This document shows positions 46,801-58,812 of a stretch of 64,000 nt of DNA, one piece after another (the first letter of the stretch is position 1; each line of letters begins with the position of its first letter). The notes beneath the pieces were generated by a model. The model made no database searches, had not been told where the DNA came from, and saw only the letters and a list, made by a program, of their open reading frames with translations. The translations under genes and the position numbers were made by a program. The DNA comes from Lineus longissimus (lineage: Eukaryota > Nemertea > Pilidiophora > Heteronemertea > Lineidae), in assembly GCF_910592395.1 (NCBI RefSeq), contig NC_088311.1, forward strand, positions 10,480,501-10,544,500, written 5' to 3'.

Positions 46801-49369
46801 ATGATGCTTAACCCGTGATGTTCAGTGACTTTTGTACCAAATTCGTATTCGGGTTGTATTCTAAATGTCCCGCAAGTCATGAGGCAGGCGACAAAGGTGA
46901 ATATAGCATTGATAGCGTGACGTTGAAATTGATACGTCATGCCGATGCCGTTTGAGAGGTGTTAGGCAGTTGGAGGCTGGCAGCGAATCATCTTTTGCGT
47001 GACACAGAATGTCGTCATTTTGTCAACAAAGATGTCCATCTATTCCTAAAATAGGTGTATCACCAAACACGATTCACGATCAAAGGCTTTGCTCAACGTT
47101 AATTTGTTTTCCTTGCAGATTTTTAAACCTCATCTCCTGCGTTTCTTGTCGACTCTCGACCTGCCACTCTTCTACCTCGTCTTTTACCTCCGCCTCCATT
47201 TTGGCTCCGATCTGTTCAGCGGAACGGAACGTGATACGCTGCTGAAACACCTGCTCGTTTCCATCCACCATCCGGCGCTATCCATTCCTCACAGATTGAT
47301 GTTGTTTGATTGGCTGTTACACTTCCCGCAGGATTCAGGCGAGGTGAGTTTTAAAAACATCTTAACACTGTCAGGGTCAGCGTTTTGCCCCCCAACACCC
47401 TGTTTTCAGGACCCCAGGGAAAAATATGTTACTGATTGCTCAATAAGGTTTTTCGCAATAGCTTCCCCAAATCCAGAGCTTGCTGAATCAACAGAGAAAC
47501 TGTTACTATGCCCTGTAGTTGTAGTTATACTTTCTGGTTGAACAGTGACAAAAAGTGACCAAATTGAGACTGATATAAAAAACAACACTACAACGTTGTA
47601 TGAAAGAGACGACGTTTCGGATATTTTGATTCCTTTTTCAAAGTCTCAAAAAGTGACCAAATTGACCACCCATTTTCAGCAACCCCCAACCCTCCCAAAA
47701 AACTGTCAGAATTTTTATACGACTGATTTCAAGGCAGAAAATGATTCAGTTCCTTCATCACTCTGAAGATGGCATATCTGGTTGCCTTTAGAGAACTAAC
47801 GGGCAGCAGGATGGTATTTTTGTCCGGAAAAGTGAAAGAATTTGTTGTTTTGGGTGAATCACCACGGATTGGGTTGCCCGAATTCATCGTCCTTCCTCAA
47901 CGCTGCTTGTTTTTGCAGGTACCACCCGAGGCATGCGTCCCATCTGAGCTGGACTACACACAATATGCAGCATTCTTTCCCACCGTGTTCGACAGTGCTG
48001 AGATCAAATTGATTAAGCTGTCAATACTTAGTATGTGTTTCACTCCTGGAGAGCAGCCTGGTGAGATTTTTTCATTGGTATCAAAATGAAATGGTATACT
48101 AACGTTTTTCAGGACACTGGGTGATAATAGAAGACTTACATCTGCTGGATTGTGTTCGGCTGACTTCATATCAATATTTTGACTTTCTAGAAATGTTGGT
48201 GTTTCTCACACAATTCCACACATGCGGGTACAGGCATTGGTATCACAGGGCTCGAGATAAAAAGGTGTCTCTTGATGCATGAAAGTGAAACTTGGCCCAG
48301 GACCCTCAGTATTGAAAGTATTTACTTGATACCTGTGGCAAGACTCCCAAATTTTGTCAAAACTTGATTTGTGTCCTAATCTGATGTAGAATGTCTGGCA
48401 CAAACTGTGTTTTGAGCCAAGGAAATGCAGAAAAAATCTGTTTGATCATGTTTGATCTTTATTTTAGACTCTGTGACCGCTACATTGATGGGATGTCTTG
48501 TTTGCCTACATAAACCTGTCCATTATGGTGTGACAGGAAAGACTGCAGTGGTGCTATTTAGAGTCCTCTATCAATTCTACGTCCGTCATGAACAGACTGC
48601 TCTAGCCAAGGATCTGGAGAGGTATGGGCTTCATACACACTTCTGCTCTGGTAGACTTAGTTTGGGGCTGTTAAAATACAGTAGAACCTCTCTATTAAGG
48701 ACACCCACGCGACTGACAAGTACTGTCCTTAGTAGAGAGGTGTCCTGATTGGAGAGGTCAAATTGAATGGAAACAACCAATTTGGGACCAAAACTAGTGT
48801 CCTTAATAGAGAGGTTGTCCTTAATAGAGAGGTGTCTGCTAACAGATGTTCCGCTGTACAGTAAAACCTCCCAAAGCGAACACCTCTAAGGACACCTATA
48901 AGGAAATCCTCTCTATTAAGGACGCTACTTTTGATCCCAAATTGGTCGTTTCCACTCCATTTGACCTCACGGTTTAGGACACCTCTCTATCAAGGACCGT
49001 CCTTGTCAGTCGCGAGCGTGTCCTCAATAGAGAGGTTCTCCTGTATTCCTATTTTCCTTTTAGTTGGGTCTATTCTCGGATTGGGGGGTCAAACAAAAAT
49101 GGCTAGTCCTTGAAGAGCTGGGCAAGACCATTATTAACTTAGCGTTTCATGTTTTCTTCCAGGTTTATTTTGGGTGTTGTGTTGGAGCAGCCCAAGTTCG
49201 TGCCATACATCCTTGATTTTATTCAGTGTGTCCGCAAATACAAGCCTTCCAGGTAAGTCGGGGAAATTATGATATGTGATGGACATGCCTTGATATCTGT
49301 CATTGTTTAGTTTTTAGCTCAGCTGAAAAGCTGAGCTATTCATATGAGTAAATGGTAGAATGAGTGTCC

Positions 49370-49404
<35 letters not shown>

Positions 49405-52400
49405 CGTTAAACAGGCACGTTTCAAAACTATGGCGGATAGGCGATAGATTTTCCCTCTGAGGCGTTGAGACCCTTCAGGACTCCTGAATAGACCAAATGT
49501 GGGTCCGGCAGGATGTCCGGCAGGTGGCACCGAGCGAAATTTTCCAAAAACTTTTCCAGCAGCTGATTTCTCAGTTGGGGATTATGAATCAAATCTAATT
49601 TTATAGAGCAAAGCTTTCTCTTTCATTATCAATAGGCGTAGTTCATGAATTTCTCACCAGGTGGTGTTACTGGCGCAATTTAGTGAGCACCCCCCAAGAA
49701 GAGCATTTTAAATTTCGCGCGAGTTATCCCACGTCCAATCACACATGCAGCGAACGTCACGTCTCGAGTCTGCGCAGTTCAGACGTAAGGAGACCATGCT
49801 ATGGAATAGATCGCGTTCTGTCAATTCAGAGGTAAGTTCTCATTAAATTCACAATTTCATAGGCGATAATATTTGGCTGCTTGTGTTATTGCATGTTGAT
49901 GACATTAGGGAAGGCTTGGATTGTTTAATTGGATGTGATTAATTTGAAATAGTTCGTCGACGATCGTTGAAAAACGATCTGCGAAATGCAGCTTGGTTGG
50001 TCTGACTGAGAAACGATGTCAAAGTCCGGCTTTAAATCATGGATTTCTCAACAAATAACTCTTGTCACATAGCAGAACTAATGTGAATAAACAAGACAAT
50101 AATAAACATCGTTCTGATATCATCGGGTAAGGTTGCCAATGTACATAAACAGTGTAATTGAGGATCGACGCCAGCGATTTGAAATGTCAACAAACAATAA
50201 ATGCGATATGATACACACTGACACTTGCACACTGTACATAGCACAATGCTTCAAACGGGGCCGATTCATCACTCTTATCACAATGTATTCCCAATCATAT
50301 CAATGAACTTCCTTGATCATTCGGCCCTAGCGCCTTATCAGTTGTTGTTGGCCTTGTATTTGATATAAAACTTGGCTAGCTTACCTATTCTATCAAAATT
50401 AAAATGTTATCTCCTCATCATGTTTTGCAGGACAGGAATGATCTGCAGCTGCATTTGAACATATTTGGTGACCACATCTCAAAGATGACCAAGAGAGAGG
50501 ATCGAGCTATGACTTTGCACATCCCATCGACTTCGGTGTTCACCAGTGCAATCATCAGAAGAGCCAGGCAATTCTAGTATTCAAGTATTTCATTCTGTAA
50601 TACTTACCTCAAAATTTACTAAATAAAGAAAACCGCATGTGGCAGTTGGTTAAAAAAATCAAGTCTATCTGTTTAAAGTTTTTACTTGCTATCATTATTA
50701 TCAACATTTCAATGGTGGCATTCTGCTAAGGTTTGTTAAGAGTTTCACTTGACTTAAGCAGGGTGTGCACTAGTAAAATATTAGCAACATTTTACCAACA
50801 TTTTACCAACATTTTACCAACATTTTACCAACATTTTACCAACATTTTTACAACAATTTTGCAACAAGCCCTTCAAGGCCCTGTGTTCACTAGCAACAAA
50901 ATTGCAACAAATTAGCAACATTTTTACAACATGTTGGTAAATTGTTGCAAACTTTTTAGTGGGAACAAAGGGAAATAGGTATTTTGGAGGGAAAATGGAT
51001 GATTCCAAGGAGAGAAGATGTGTTTTGAGTGCTTCTGCAGCAATTTTAGCTGTCATTGTTGAGAGACGGAAGAGGCGGCGAAATAACCAAAGAGAATATG
51101 GACCAGGCCCTGGATCAAAATGAGGGTGGATGATGGGGCATACCACTGCCTGTTAAGGCCGCGTATCCATAGGGTATGCCCTTGTGTAGTGTGGCGTTAT
51201 GGCGTAACAGCCTTGTGACCTGGCACTATGCCCTGAGTCTCCATTGGATATTCCTTTTTGGTCATGTAGGCCTTTGTAGTCCTCATTTCGCAGCGGTCAA
51301 TCGCGTTTATCCGCACGCTGTCATTATTTCAGAAGACAATTTCTTATGAATATTGAAAATGAAAATACAAGTAACTTGTATTTTCACTTGCAACATCAAA
51401 TTGACATGTACATGTATATAAAACCTGACTTTTAAGCAACAAATTACAGGTTCGTGCTTGTTATGATAATCATCAGTTTCGGGGTCCCAGAGTAGTTCCC
51501 GTTGATGAACCTCTTGAATTAATTTCGCCTCAGACATTGCTTCCGTGTTGTTCACTCGCAAAAGAATGGACATGTTCAATCCCAATATGGGCCTATATTC
51601 CCAATCCACAGTGCATATATGCCCGCAATGTGACACGGTATAACCTATGGGAACGATCAATAACACCAACGAAGGTTCATTGTCCGTGTGGCGCGCCAGG
51701 CGGTAAAAAGGGAATGTTGTGCAGGGCACGGAACAGCCTATGGATACGCAGCCTAAAGGAGTTGCGGCTGACTGACAAGCCGTCACACAAAAACTCCTAG
51801 AAAAGGTTTCATCACCCTACGAAGCAAGACACCCACTTGAGAGTTGCTATACCTGCTTCTTGTTCAAGTCACATGAACTCCGGTAGATCACATGACGCAA
51901 ATCCTATTTCTGATTGGCTGAAGAGTTTGCAACATTTTTACAACATGCAACAAAGAATTGCATTGCATTTAATTTGCAACAATTTTACAACATGTTGTAA
52001 GACGCGTTTTGCTCTGTACACACTACGCAACATTTTTGCAACATTTGTTGCAACTGGAAATGTAAAAATATTGCTAATATTTTACTAGTGTACACAGGCC
52101 TTTAGGCAATAATAGAGTTGGGTAGAGCATTTTGTTAATGTTACCCTTTTAGTTAGGGAAACTGGTGCCTTCTGCATTAGGTGGACCCCACTTACTCATC
52201 TGTCAGACCGGCCTCACACGTCGGCAGTAGAGTTTAAGGTCCAGTCTGCGAGATTTACCCATTTCTACCCAGCCAAAAGCGGGTGATTGGGCTAGTCTCT
52301 CCATGTGATTCAATTCGCATGGATTCTTGTGTCCCGGTGCTGAAAGGATCCCTCCACAAGGGCAGACTACATCCGGTGGCACTGAAGTATGGAAGAAAGA

Positions 52401-55400
52401 CAGAAGACGACCAATTTGCGAAAAGGATCATCATCATCATCATCATGGTAACAGCTGAGGATGAATCATGTTGCTGTGTGTAGAATTGATGGTCCAATAT
52501 AGGTTAGGTTATCTGTTTGCGCACACATTGCAAGGGTGGAGCTTGCTTGAAGTAGATTGCGCCAGTCTACCGTAATTCACTGTTACATATCCAGAAGCTA
52601 ATATCCTTAGGCTTTGAGTCCTTAGTTTAGTAGAGTTTGACGAGTAATGTAATATATACGAACAACGCAGCAACAACTCAGCTGAGCGCCAGGCCCTTGG
52701 GCCTCTTGTTATACTGTCAGCCACAATATTTTTACACGTGTTAAAATTTGCATAATTCACTAGTAACCTCAACTTGCGAGAGAAAAATTTTGATTTGAAA
52801 AACTAAAGGAGATATTTTGTGATCAGCCAAAATAAAAATTGTGGACTCTTCTGTATTTTTTAAAATATTAGGAAATCGGAAAAGGTTTATGGTTCAGTTG
52901 AATACAAAGGATAGTCCTGATACAATCCTGTATCATCCTCTGTCAAGGAGAGAACATCTGTTCTAAAAACAATCGGTGAAAGATTGCATTGCGAGCCAAG
53001 GTGATTAATCTTGTCCCATGCACCACACCCCTCATGATGTGATTCCAGGTATTCTGGACCTTCCAGGATGACTGGAACCTCCTTTAAAATAGCAGAAACA
53101 TTACGTCCATTTGGACAGGAATAGTCCCCTGCTGTGAGAGTGGAGGAGATTGGACTCTGCAACCTCTCTAATTCCCCTCTTTATTTTTCTCAGCTTGCTG
53201 CCAGTGGAAGTCCTGGAGTCACTAACCAAGCAGGTCATATCAACACCCGTAGAACAAGTGCTGGAAAAGTTAAATTTCTACCTGATGATACTTGATCGTG
53301 CGGCCCATGAAGTTCAGATAAAACCTAAGGTATCTACGACTTTTTCTGGTTTCTCCCATTTTGGTCTGGTTTGCAAAAACTGATTGCTATGGCCTGTTCA
53401 TTTTATGATTATATTCAGAGGAGCCTCTTACATGTAGCCTAGTGGTTCCCACTGCTGGCTACTATGCAATAGGGCCCGGGCTTCGATCGCAGAAACGACC
53501 CAGGATTAGACGTCTGGATTAACCGGTGTGGCTTTCAAGGAACTAAAATGCTTGGCACTTCATAGTCCTACAAATGAGACGCAAAACTGAGATTCCTTGT
53601 ATATGGTGTCTCGGTCATTCATTATACAATTTACAAACTGGTAATTTCCCTATTCCTGGCCCTTCATAGTCTTACGAATGAGATGCAAAACCAAGGTCCC
53701 TTGTATCATTCTGGTGTCTAGGCCTTTCATTTACACAATTTACAAACTGGTCATCTCCCGAGATTCCAACAGGCCCCTGTTGAGGAACTGTAGTTTAGAG
53801 CTGAGCTATGCGCTACTTAACTGCAGAATGCCAACTTTTGAGAAATAATACCTATTGTGGGAAGCAAATTGAGGCCAAGCTTGCACTGATCTGTTGTTAT
53901 CACTTTGCATAATGCTACTCTTTTTCCAATTACCAAGAAAATATCAAGTTTAAGAAATTAATGGCATTCAAATTTTGGAGAAACACTACTACAGTGAGGT
54001 TATACTGTATTAAAGGGGGACTATAGGCAGGAGCAGTGGGACTTGGCCATCTTCAAGTGGCTAATATACACTGTAATGGCACTGGGTAATGTCAGATTCA
54101 GCACTGAATATAATCCTTGTACAAGTGTGAATCATTTCGACGTACTGTGAGATGTGAGAGACCCCTATTGGCGACTTTGTGTAACTTTATCTTGCCTGCC
54201 TAGCTGCTGCCTATATTGTCCCTTTAATATCAATCAGCCATTTGTGAGTAGCATTTCTTTCACAACCTCGTGTTTTCATTTCTTTTCCAGGCCACCATCA
54301 TGTTCCTCCAGCAGTTGGTCGATGGCACATCCTTCTGCGCAGATGGGGGCTGGTCGCTTGGCAACCGCTTATTGGCCGTCTGTCGCAGCATTTTACAGTT
54401 TCACGATACAGATCCTGTTTATATTGGTAAGTTGGCTTAGAAACTGGGACCAAAGTCACCCTTCCATATGTTTGGTTGGTTACCGGTGGTTGTCATTGCA
54501 GACATGGACAGGTAACGTTGCCCAGGTTCAACCCCTCCTCTCATTTTCAATGGACCAGTGCTCGTTGATGCAAGGGTGAGTTTCTACATCAATTTTGTTT
54601 GTGCCAATCTGCTGAAACCATTTTCTGAGGTCAGGACATACATGTATATGGCAAGTCATTGTTGCGGGGAAGGAAAGATGGTATATCACACCCTGTGATG
54701 TCATTCAGGGTGCTTGTCAACCGTTGCTGCACTCTTCTCATTGCACTGGTCAAGTGGCACTGTCGATGTTGGACAGACTTGAAAAGGGAGCCTGGAAACG
54801 ATGGGATTCCCTTACTTTTTGCATATGATCCCAGTGTTCTCCACTCCGTTTTCATTTGGCCAGGTGGTAGGCTTAGATTTTTTTGAAGTTTTCCTCAACT
54901 TTTATGGTCTGGCGGTAAGAAATGTTTGGTCTTGTTTTCGAACATTTTTTATTAGAAAAACCATTACTACAGCCTTAAAAGAATATACAGCAGAACCTCC
55001 CTTAGCGGACGCCTCTCTATTAAGGACACTAGTTTTGGTCCCAAAATGGTTGTTACTATTCAATTTGACCTTTCTAATCAGGACACCTCTATTAAGGACA
55101 TCACTTCTCAGTCCCAAGGGTGTCCTTAATAGAGAGGTTATACTGTAGTACGATGATAAATTCTGGTCTGATGGTGAATGTAAGAATTCAATTTTTCAAT
55201 CTGCGCGGCCCACCAGACCAAAATGGGCAGCGGAGAACACTGGATCCTGAGGGTTCTACCCTCTGCATGAACAAAGACAACACATGCAACACTCGGCTTT
55301 TATTGACTTGCGTCTCATCAATATTGTTTCAGAGCTTGGCGACCTTCTCCATTCTCTGTTCACTCATCACAAGGAGGTGGACGTGAGAGATCGGGCTAAG

Positions 55401-58400
55401 TTTCTCTATTCGTTACTCGTCAATGTATCAAGTGAAAAGGTAAACGGGATAGTTGCTGTATGCTTGTTTTTGTTCTCCTGGTAGGCACAGTTCCTTCCAA
55501 TTTGGTGGCAGCCGTGAATGATGAATATAGCTAAATCCTAGGAATTTTGCCCCTGTGTGATTTTGGGTTCAAAAATTAGATTATTTCAATAACATTTGGA
55601 TGAAATTTTATAATATGAACACATGGTAATAAGTCCTCTCTCTGTCTACATTGTAGATTATGGTTAGGAAGCAATTGCAAGAGCAAAATTGGCTATTTCC
55701 GCCAATTTTTCATTCCCTTGGTGTAGGTTTATCTGATCTAGCATGTGCACCAGTCGGGGAATATTGTAGAAGTACAGTATCAGCTGTGATGAAAATGGCG
55801 ACAAAAATATGGGGTAAGGAGTCACACTGGTTCAGTCCACACGTCAAACATACTGGATATTGTACTTTCTAGATTTGTTAATTTACTCTAACGTGTATTG
55901 TTTCCAGCTTTCCACAATATTGTTACGGTCACCTTTGACAGCCAAGGCCACCACGCAAACACTCACCAACTTAGTGGCAAGTAAGTATTCAAGGGGTACA
56001 GAGGGGGATGTCAGTTAGATTACGTTAAATTCTAGGGCATTCCCTGGCAGACTTTTTGACAAGTTGTGGCTCTTTAATCAGTAGATAATGCAAGGTGTTC
56101 GTTTGATTCAGAGTCCCAATAGGACCTTATTTTATGCTCCTTGACCTACAAAATACATGCAAGACAAAGGCTCTGGCAAGTTCAAAGATGCTTTACTGAT
56201 GCTTATACAGTAGAACCTCTCTATTAAGGACACCCTCGGGACTGACAAGTACTGTCCTAAGTAGAGAGGTGTCCTGATTAGAGAGGTCAAATTGAAGGGA
56301 AACAACCACTTTGGGACCAAAACTAGTGTCCTTAATAGAGAGGTTGTCCTTAATAGAGAGGTGTCCGCTAACAGAGGTTCCACCATATAAGGATAATGAA
56401 CACAAGTCAAAATGTATGATGTTTTAAAACAGACTTCACCTACAAAGTCACCTATGTGAATGTGTCTGCCTTGGATGACAACCCAAATTCATATGTTTTA
56501 TCATTTTTCCGTCAGGTAGTGGAAACTTTCCGACTGCAGCTCCGATCATCCATGTTGAGTATCCTGTCATGCAACTCACCAGAATGGAAGAGACAGTCAC
56601 TCATGACGTGCAGCATGCTAACGCTACACCCTCTGTGGAGTCTGGTATCATCCATACCTACTGGAGGCACATCCATAGTTCCGAGTTTACACCAGGAATG
56701 AAGAAGAAGTATTATGTCCACTTTGTGAGTAAACTATTAGGGGGCCACAGTGGGAATTAGGTTAAGGCTGCCCATCATTTTACTTGATTTCTTTGGCCAT
56801 AGGGAGCGTCCATTAAGTACGTACGCATTGAGGGGGGAAGAGGGTCTATGAAGAACGTACACTATGCGTACAGGGGGGAGGGGGTATATAGTCTTGCATT
56901 GCCAACAACCATTTTCTGAACAAATTATAAAATGCTTAAATGATGGAATACTGTGATAATCAAGGGAATCATACTGGTATTGCACATGAGGCCGGAACTT
57001 ACACGCGACAAACTCGACTGGGTTCTGATGACATCCCACTACAAGATTTATAGCTGTTTCCCGCACTGTTTTCCCACGTGTGCTGCGCCATGTCAGCGTT
57101 AATTCACAGTCTACCCGCCGATCCGACTGTTGCGCCGCAGGAAGGAAAATAGGCAATTCATCAAGTAATAAAGTGGTCTCTAGGCGTAAGCTCGTACAGG
57201 GAGGAGGGGGGTTTGAGGCAATGCGCACAAGGTGCATACACGGGGTGGGGGGTCTAAAAATTGGCGTTTTCATGCGTACGTACTTAATGGATGTTCCCAT
57301 ATGCAATTCAATTACTATATTGATCACAGGCGAGGAAATATACCAGAATCGATAATCCCATACTAGCAGTTAACCGGCCCAATATCAATTAAAAGACAAC
57401 CTTTAGACGATACACAGAAAGGAGGAGTTTCTGTCCTGTTTATTCATAGGTTGTCTGTGAAAGTTGACTGGGAGTTGATTGATCGTCATGATTCTGGTAT
57501 CTTCACGTGCCTGTGAGCTAGTCCATAAACCGTATAATGTTGCCCTCAGTTTGCAGACAAACGAGTGTCTATTTGACAGCTGCATTTCACTTGACAGCTG
57601 CATTTCACTTGACAGCTGCATTTCACTAGGACAACAAAGGAAGGATGTGACAATGAATGATGTGAAGCTTAGTCACAAAAACACTCGGAGTTCTAGACAG
57701 CAGAGGCTCTCAAAATCTAATGATACAATTTTGGTCTTGAAAGATATTTTTGTTTGATGAATTACATTTGACACCTCTATTTAGGACAATAGTTCTGTCC
57801 CTAAGTGTTTTTTTCCATTTAATTTGACCTCACTTATCAGGACACCTCTATCAAGGACAGCACTTGTCAGTCCACAGGGTGAGGGTGTCCTTAATAGAGA
57901 GGTTCATGTATATATATTTTCTAAAATCTTCTAAGACATGTAAGAGAACCCCCGGATTTATTTTTGCTATGTTGATATCCAGGATCGCTTATTTCCTCCC
58001 TTTCAGGCCAATAACAGGGACCCGACGTTTCAGAGAATTCATGCCGTGAATCTCACTGTGACGGCGAACAGTTCCTATAGGAAAATGACTGACGTTTACC
58101 TGCCTGTTTTGGACAGAGAGACGTCCTCCGCACCAGGACCTGGATGCATTTCGATTGTGTTACACTTCCAACCCCAGGAACCTGTGGCAGGAACCTTCCA
58201 AACGAAGTATGTGTGTCTTGATTGTTGATAAAATTAAAATGAACTTGCCTAAGCACTTGACTCTGTAGAATCGTGTTTGAAAAGGGAAAACAGGGGGTCA
58301 AGGAGGGCCAGAATAAAAGATCTAGTCTAGAATAAATTCGTCATAATCATAATGTGGAAAGTTCATTCGTTGACAAGAATAGTACAATGGGTACCCCACT

Positions 58401-58772
58401 GTATTGGTGCCCAGTTCAGAAAGACTCCCATTGGCTGATTGACTTTTGTAATTATAGGGGCCCTTTTCCAGATACACCGGTACCACTTAGGGTCGGACCA
58501 ACAAACCATCTTCACAATAGATCTTCACAGTCAGACGCCAGACAATGCATGGTCTCTCGAGCCATCGTCTGGTGTCTTTTACCGTGAGGTCTATTGTGAA
58601 GATGGTTTGTTGGTCTGACCCTAGGTGGTACTGGCGTATCTGGCAAAAGGCCTTACCAGCAGGCCTCCAAAGTTATCCCCTAGCTCTTTCTTTTTAAACC
58701 TCTTGTCCTCTACATGTACCTTCTTTTATCATCAGTGAGTGGAGTTTTGAAATGAAATCAGGAAAGGCATAA
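40856..58772 (+). CDS. AP5B1: AP5B1 (AP-5 adaptor complex beta subunit), 18 exons, 799 aa
   Basis: The AP-5 beta subunit works with AP5Z1, AP5M1 and AP5S1 and with SPG11/SPG15 on late endosomes and lysosomes. Exons: 40856-40978, 42355-42452, 42860-42986, 43311-43442, 43941-44077, 44545-44647, 44863-45033, 47119-47343, 47919-48060, 48468-48621, 49163-49252, 53194-53329, 54291-54426, 55333-55439, 55908-55980, 56516-56724, 58007-58206, 58736-58772. All are GT-AG, all phases match, and the sum is 800 codons (human about 878 aa). Diagnostic stretches: RELKRAVSFLMDHTQTLTG, IFKPHLLRFL...HFGSDLFSGTERDTLLKH, ATLMGCLVCLHKPV, EVDVRDRAKFLYSLL. The N-terminal two thirds is helical HEAT-like; the C-terminal 150 residues are beta-rich, ear-like. 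No membrane segment or signal peptide is seen. ATTAAA at 58824 is the likely poly(A) signal. Terminal exon 18 (12 codons) is least certain. Confidence 0.93.
41127..41471. mobile_element. MITE with perfect 22-bp inverted ends
   Basis: It starts CTTAAAGGGAACTGGAACC and ends with the exact reverse complement (GGTTCCAGTTCCCTTTAAG). 345 bp, in AP5B1 intron 1. The interior is GC-richer than its surroundings. Confidence 0.8.
41470..41645. mobile_element. Fold-back element
   Basis: Two arms of about 55 bp (41470-41525 and 41590-41645) are inverted copies, sharing CGGTACGTTTTAGACAATGG and CCATTGTCTAAAATGTACCG. A 60-bp loop separates them. It directly abuts the 41127-41471 MITE. Confidence 0.75.
41660..41800 (-). 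repeat. Right arm of the long inverted repeat flanking the shared promoter
   Basis: GCGCACACTCAGAACACGTC, AGAAGGCCTAAGCCGACTTC ... GGCGCCAAAACAAACCTCTT pairs with 39530-39680. Confidence 0.65.
44926..46530 (+). repeat. About 136-bp tandem array of 12 copies of AP5B1 exon 7 (3' part plus donor)
   Basis: Copy 1 is the end of functional exon 7. Eleven more copies follow in intron 7 (ACCACACGCAGAC at about 44942, 45079, 45216, 45355, 45492, 45629, 45762, 45899, 46035, 46170, 46305, 46441). Each carries the TTTTCATCTTCA|gtaagt donor. Three linker types alternate: GGGGAGGTATTTG, GGGGGGGAATTG and the shorter AATTACTTG. Copy 10 has CTAGAC for CTTGAC; copy 12 is damaged (AAAATGTAACCAG, gtaaat). The 140-186-codon open frames that cross it change frame at each unit and are artefacts. 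Confidence 0.95.
48679..48856 (-). mobile_element. MITE family M1 copy
   Basis: TA|CAGTAGAACCTCTCT... to ...CAGATGTTCCGCTG|TA. Full length, in AP5B1 intron 10. Confidence 0.85.
48859..49043 (+). mobile_element. MITE family M1 copy, back to back with the previous one
   Basis: CAGTAAAACCTCCCAAAGCG ... GAGGTTCTCCTG|TA, opposite in orientation to 48679-48856 and separated from it by a single TA. Confidence 0.85.
49796..50627 (+). CDS. Candidate nested two-exon gene, 60 aa, unknown function
   Basis: Exon A, 49796-49831 (MLWNRSRSVNSE), ends GAG|gtaagt. Exon B, 50431-50577, follows TGTTTTGCAG and encodes 48 residues ending IIRRARQF with TAG at 50575. Both junctions are phase 0. AATAAA follows at 50622, and a CpG-rich stretch (about 49715-49790, with CGTCACGTC) precedes the ATG. 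The product is basic, with no signal peptide or membrane segment and no family I recognise. It lies on the sense strand of AP5B1 intron 11 and inside a possible mobile element, so it may be element-derived. Confidence 0.35.
50761..52101. mobile_element. Truncated PIF/Harbinger-like DNA transposon with MADF-type ORF
   Basis: Inverted ends share CACTAGTAAAATATTAGCAA (50767-50790 and, reversed, 52068-52093). CAACATTTTACC-type subterminal repeats lie inside both ends. On the plus strand 50995-51123 encodes 42 residues with an RRKRRRNN basic stretch, like the start of Harbinger transposases. On the minus strand 51537-51448 encodes MSEAKLIQEVHQRELLWD, the first half of a MADF/Myb-SANT-like domain. 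PIF/Harbinger elements typically carry both genes. The nuclease core is missing, so it is non-autonomous. Confidence 0.6.
53420..53760 (+). mobile_element. tRNA-derived SINE family S1, copy 3, with a duplicated tail
   Basis: AGCCTAGTGGTTCCCACTGC, GGGCTTCGATCGCAG, then CAAGGAACTAAAATGC and CTACAAATGAGACGCAAAAC. The tail block (CTTCATAGTCTTACGAATGA...) occurs a second time at 53660-53760. Confidence 0.7.
54988..55145 (+). mobile_element. MITE family M1 copy
   Basis: TA|CAGCAGAACCTCCCTTAGCG...GAGAGGTTATACTG|TA, in AP5B1 intron 13. Confidence 0.8.
56208..56388 (-). mobile_element. MITE family M1 copy
   Basis: TA|CAGTAGAACCTCTCT...CAGAGGTTCCACCATA. The right end is slightly degraded. In AP5B1 intron 15. 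Confidence 0.8.
56802..57299. mobile_element. MITE with GTCCATTAAGTACGTACGCA inverted ends
   Basis: GGGAGCGTCCATTAAGTACG at the left and TACGTACTTAATGGATGTTC at the right are inverse copies, and both ends continue into G-rich tracts. About 500 bp, in AP5B1 intron 16. Such ends are typical of a widespread class of DNA transposons. Confidence 0.7.
57766..57906 (+). mobile_element. MITE family M1, 5'-truncated
   Basis: ACACCTCTATTTAGGACAAT ... GTGTCCTTAATAGAGAGGTTC; the left end is missing. Confidence 0.75.
58457..58653. mobile_element. Palindromic MITE family M2, copy 3
   Basis: GGGGCCCTTTTCCAGATACA ... CTAGGTGGTACTGGCGTATC, TGGCAAAAGGCC. It lies in AP5B1 intron 17, just before terminal exon 18. 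Confidence 0.8.
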
Positions 58773-58812
58773 CATTTATGACAAAAACATTTTGTGGCAA
58801 GAAAGCATTCCT

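Larger units (their letters stand above)
49314..52710 (+). mobile_element. Candidate composite element with TTAGCTCAGCTG start and GGCCC/GGGCC-TCTTGTT end
   Basis: The left end is a small palindrome (TTAGCTCAGCTGAAAAGCTGAGC). The right end has AGCTGAGCGCC, then the hairpin AGGCCCTTGGGCCT and CTTGTT. Elements with such ends are very common in marine lophotrochozoans, as I recall. A GTCT microsatellite (49368-49403), a two-exon small ORF and a PIF/Harbinger-like insertion lie between the ends. Whether the two ends belong to one insertion is inferred. Confidence 0.4.

Noticed and set aside
52887-53162. 91-codon minus-strand open frame next to AP5B1 exon 12
   Set aside because: It has no domain, no splice partners and no start context; likely chance.
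56432-56515. Extra AP5B1 exon NFTYKVTYVNVSALDD... starting at the acceptor TTTTAAAACAG
   Set aside because: Phase 1 fits at the left, but its frame runs out of register with the following family-like segment. Joining exon 15 directly to 56516 keeps the frame and has a better acceptor.
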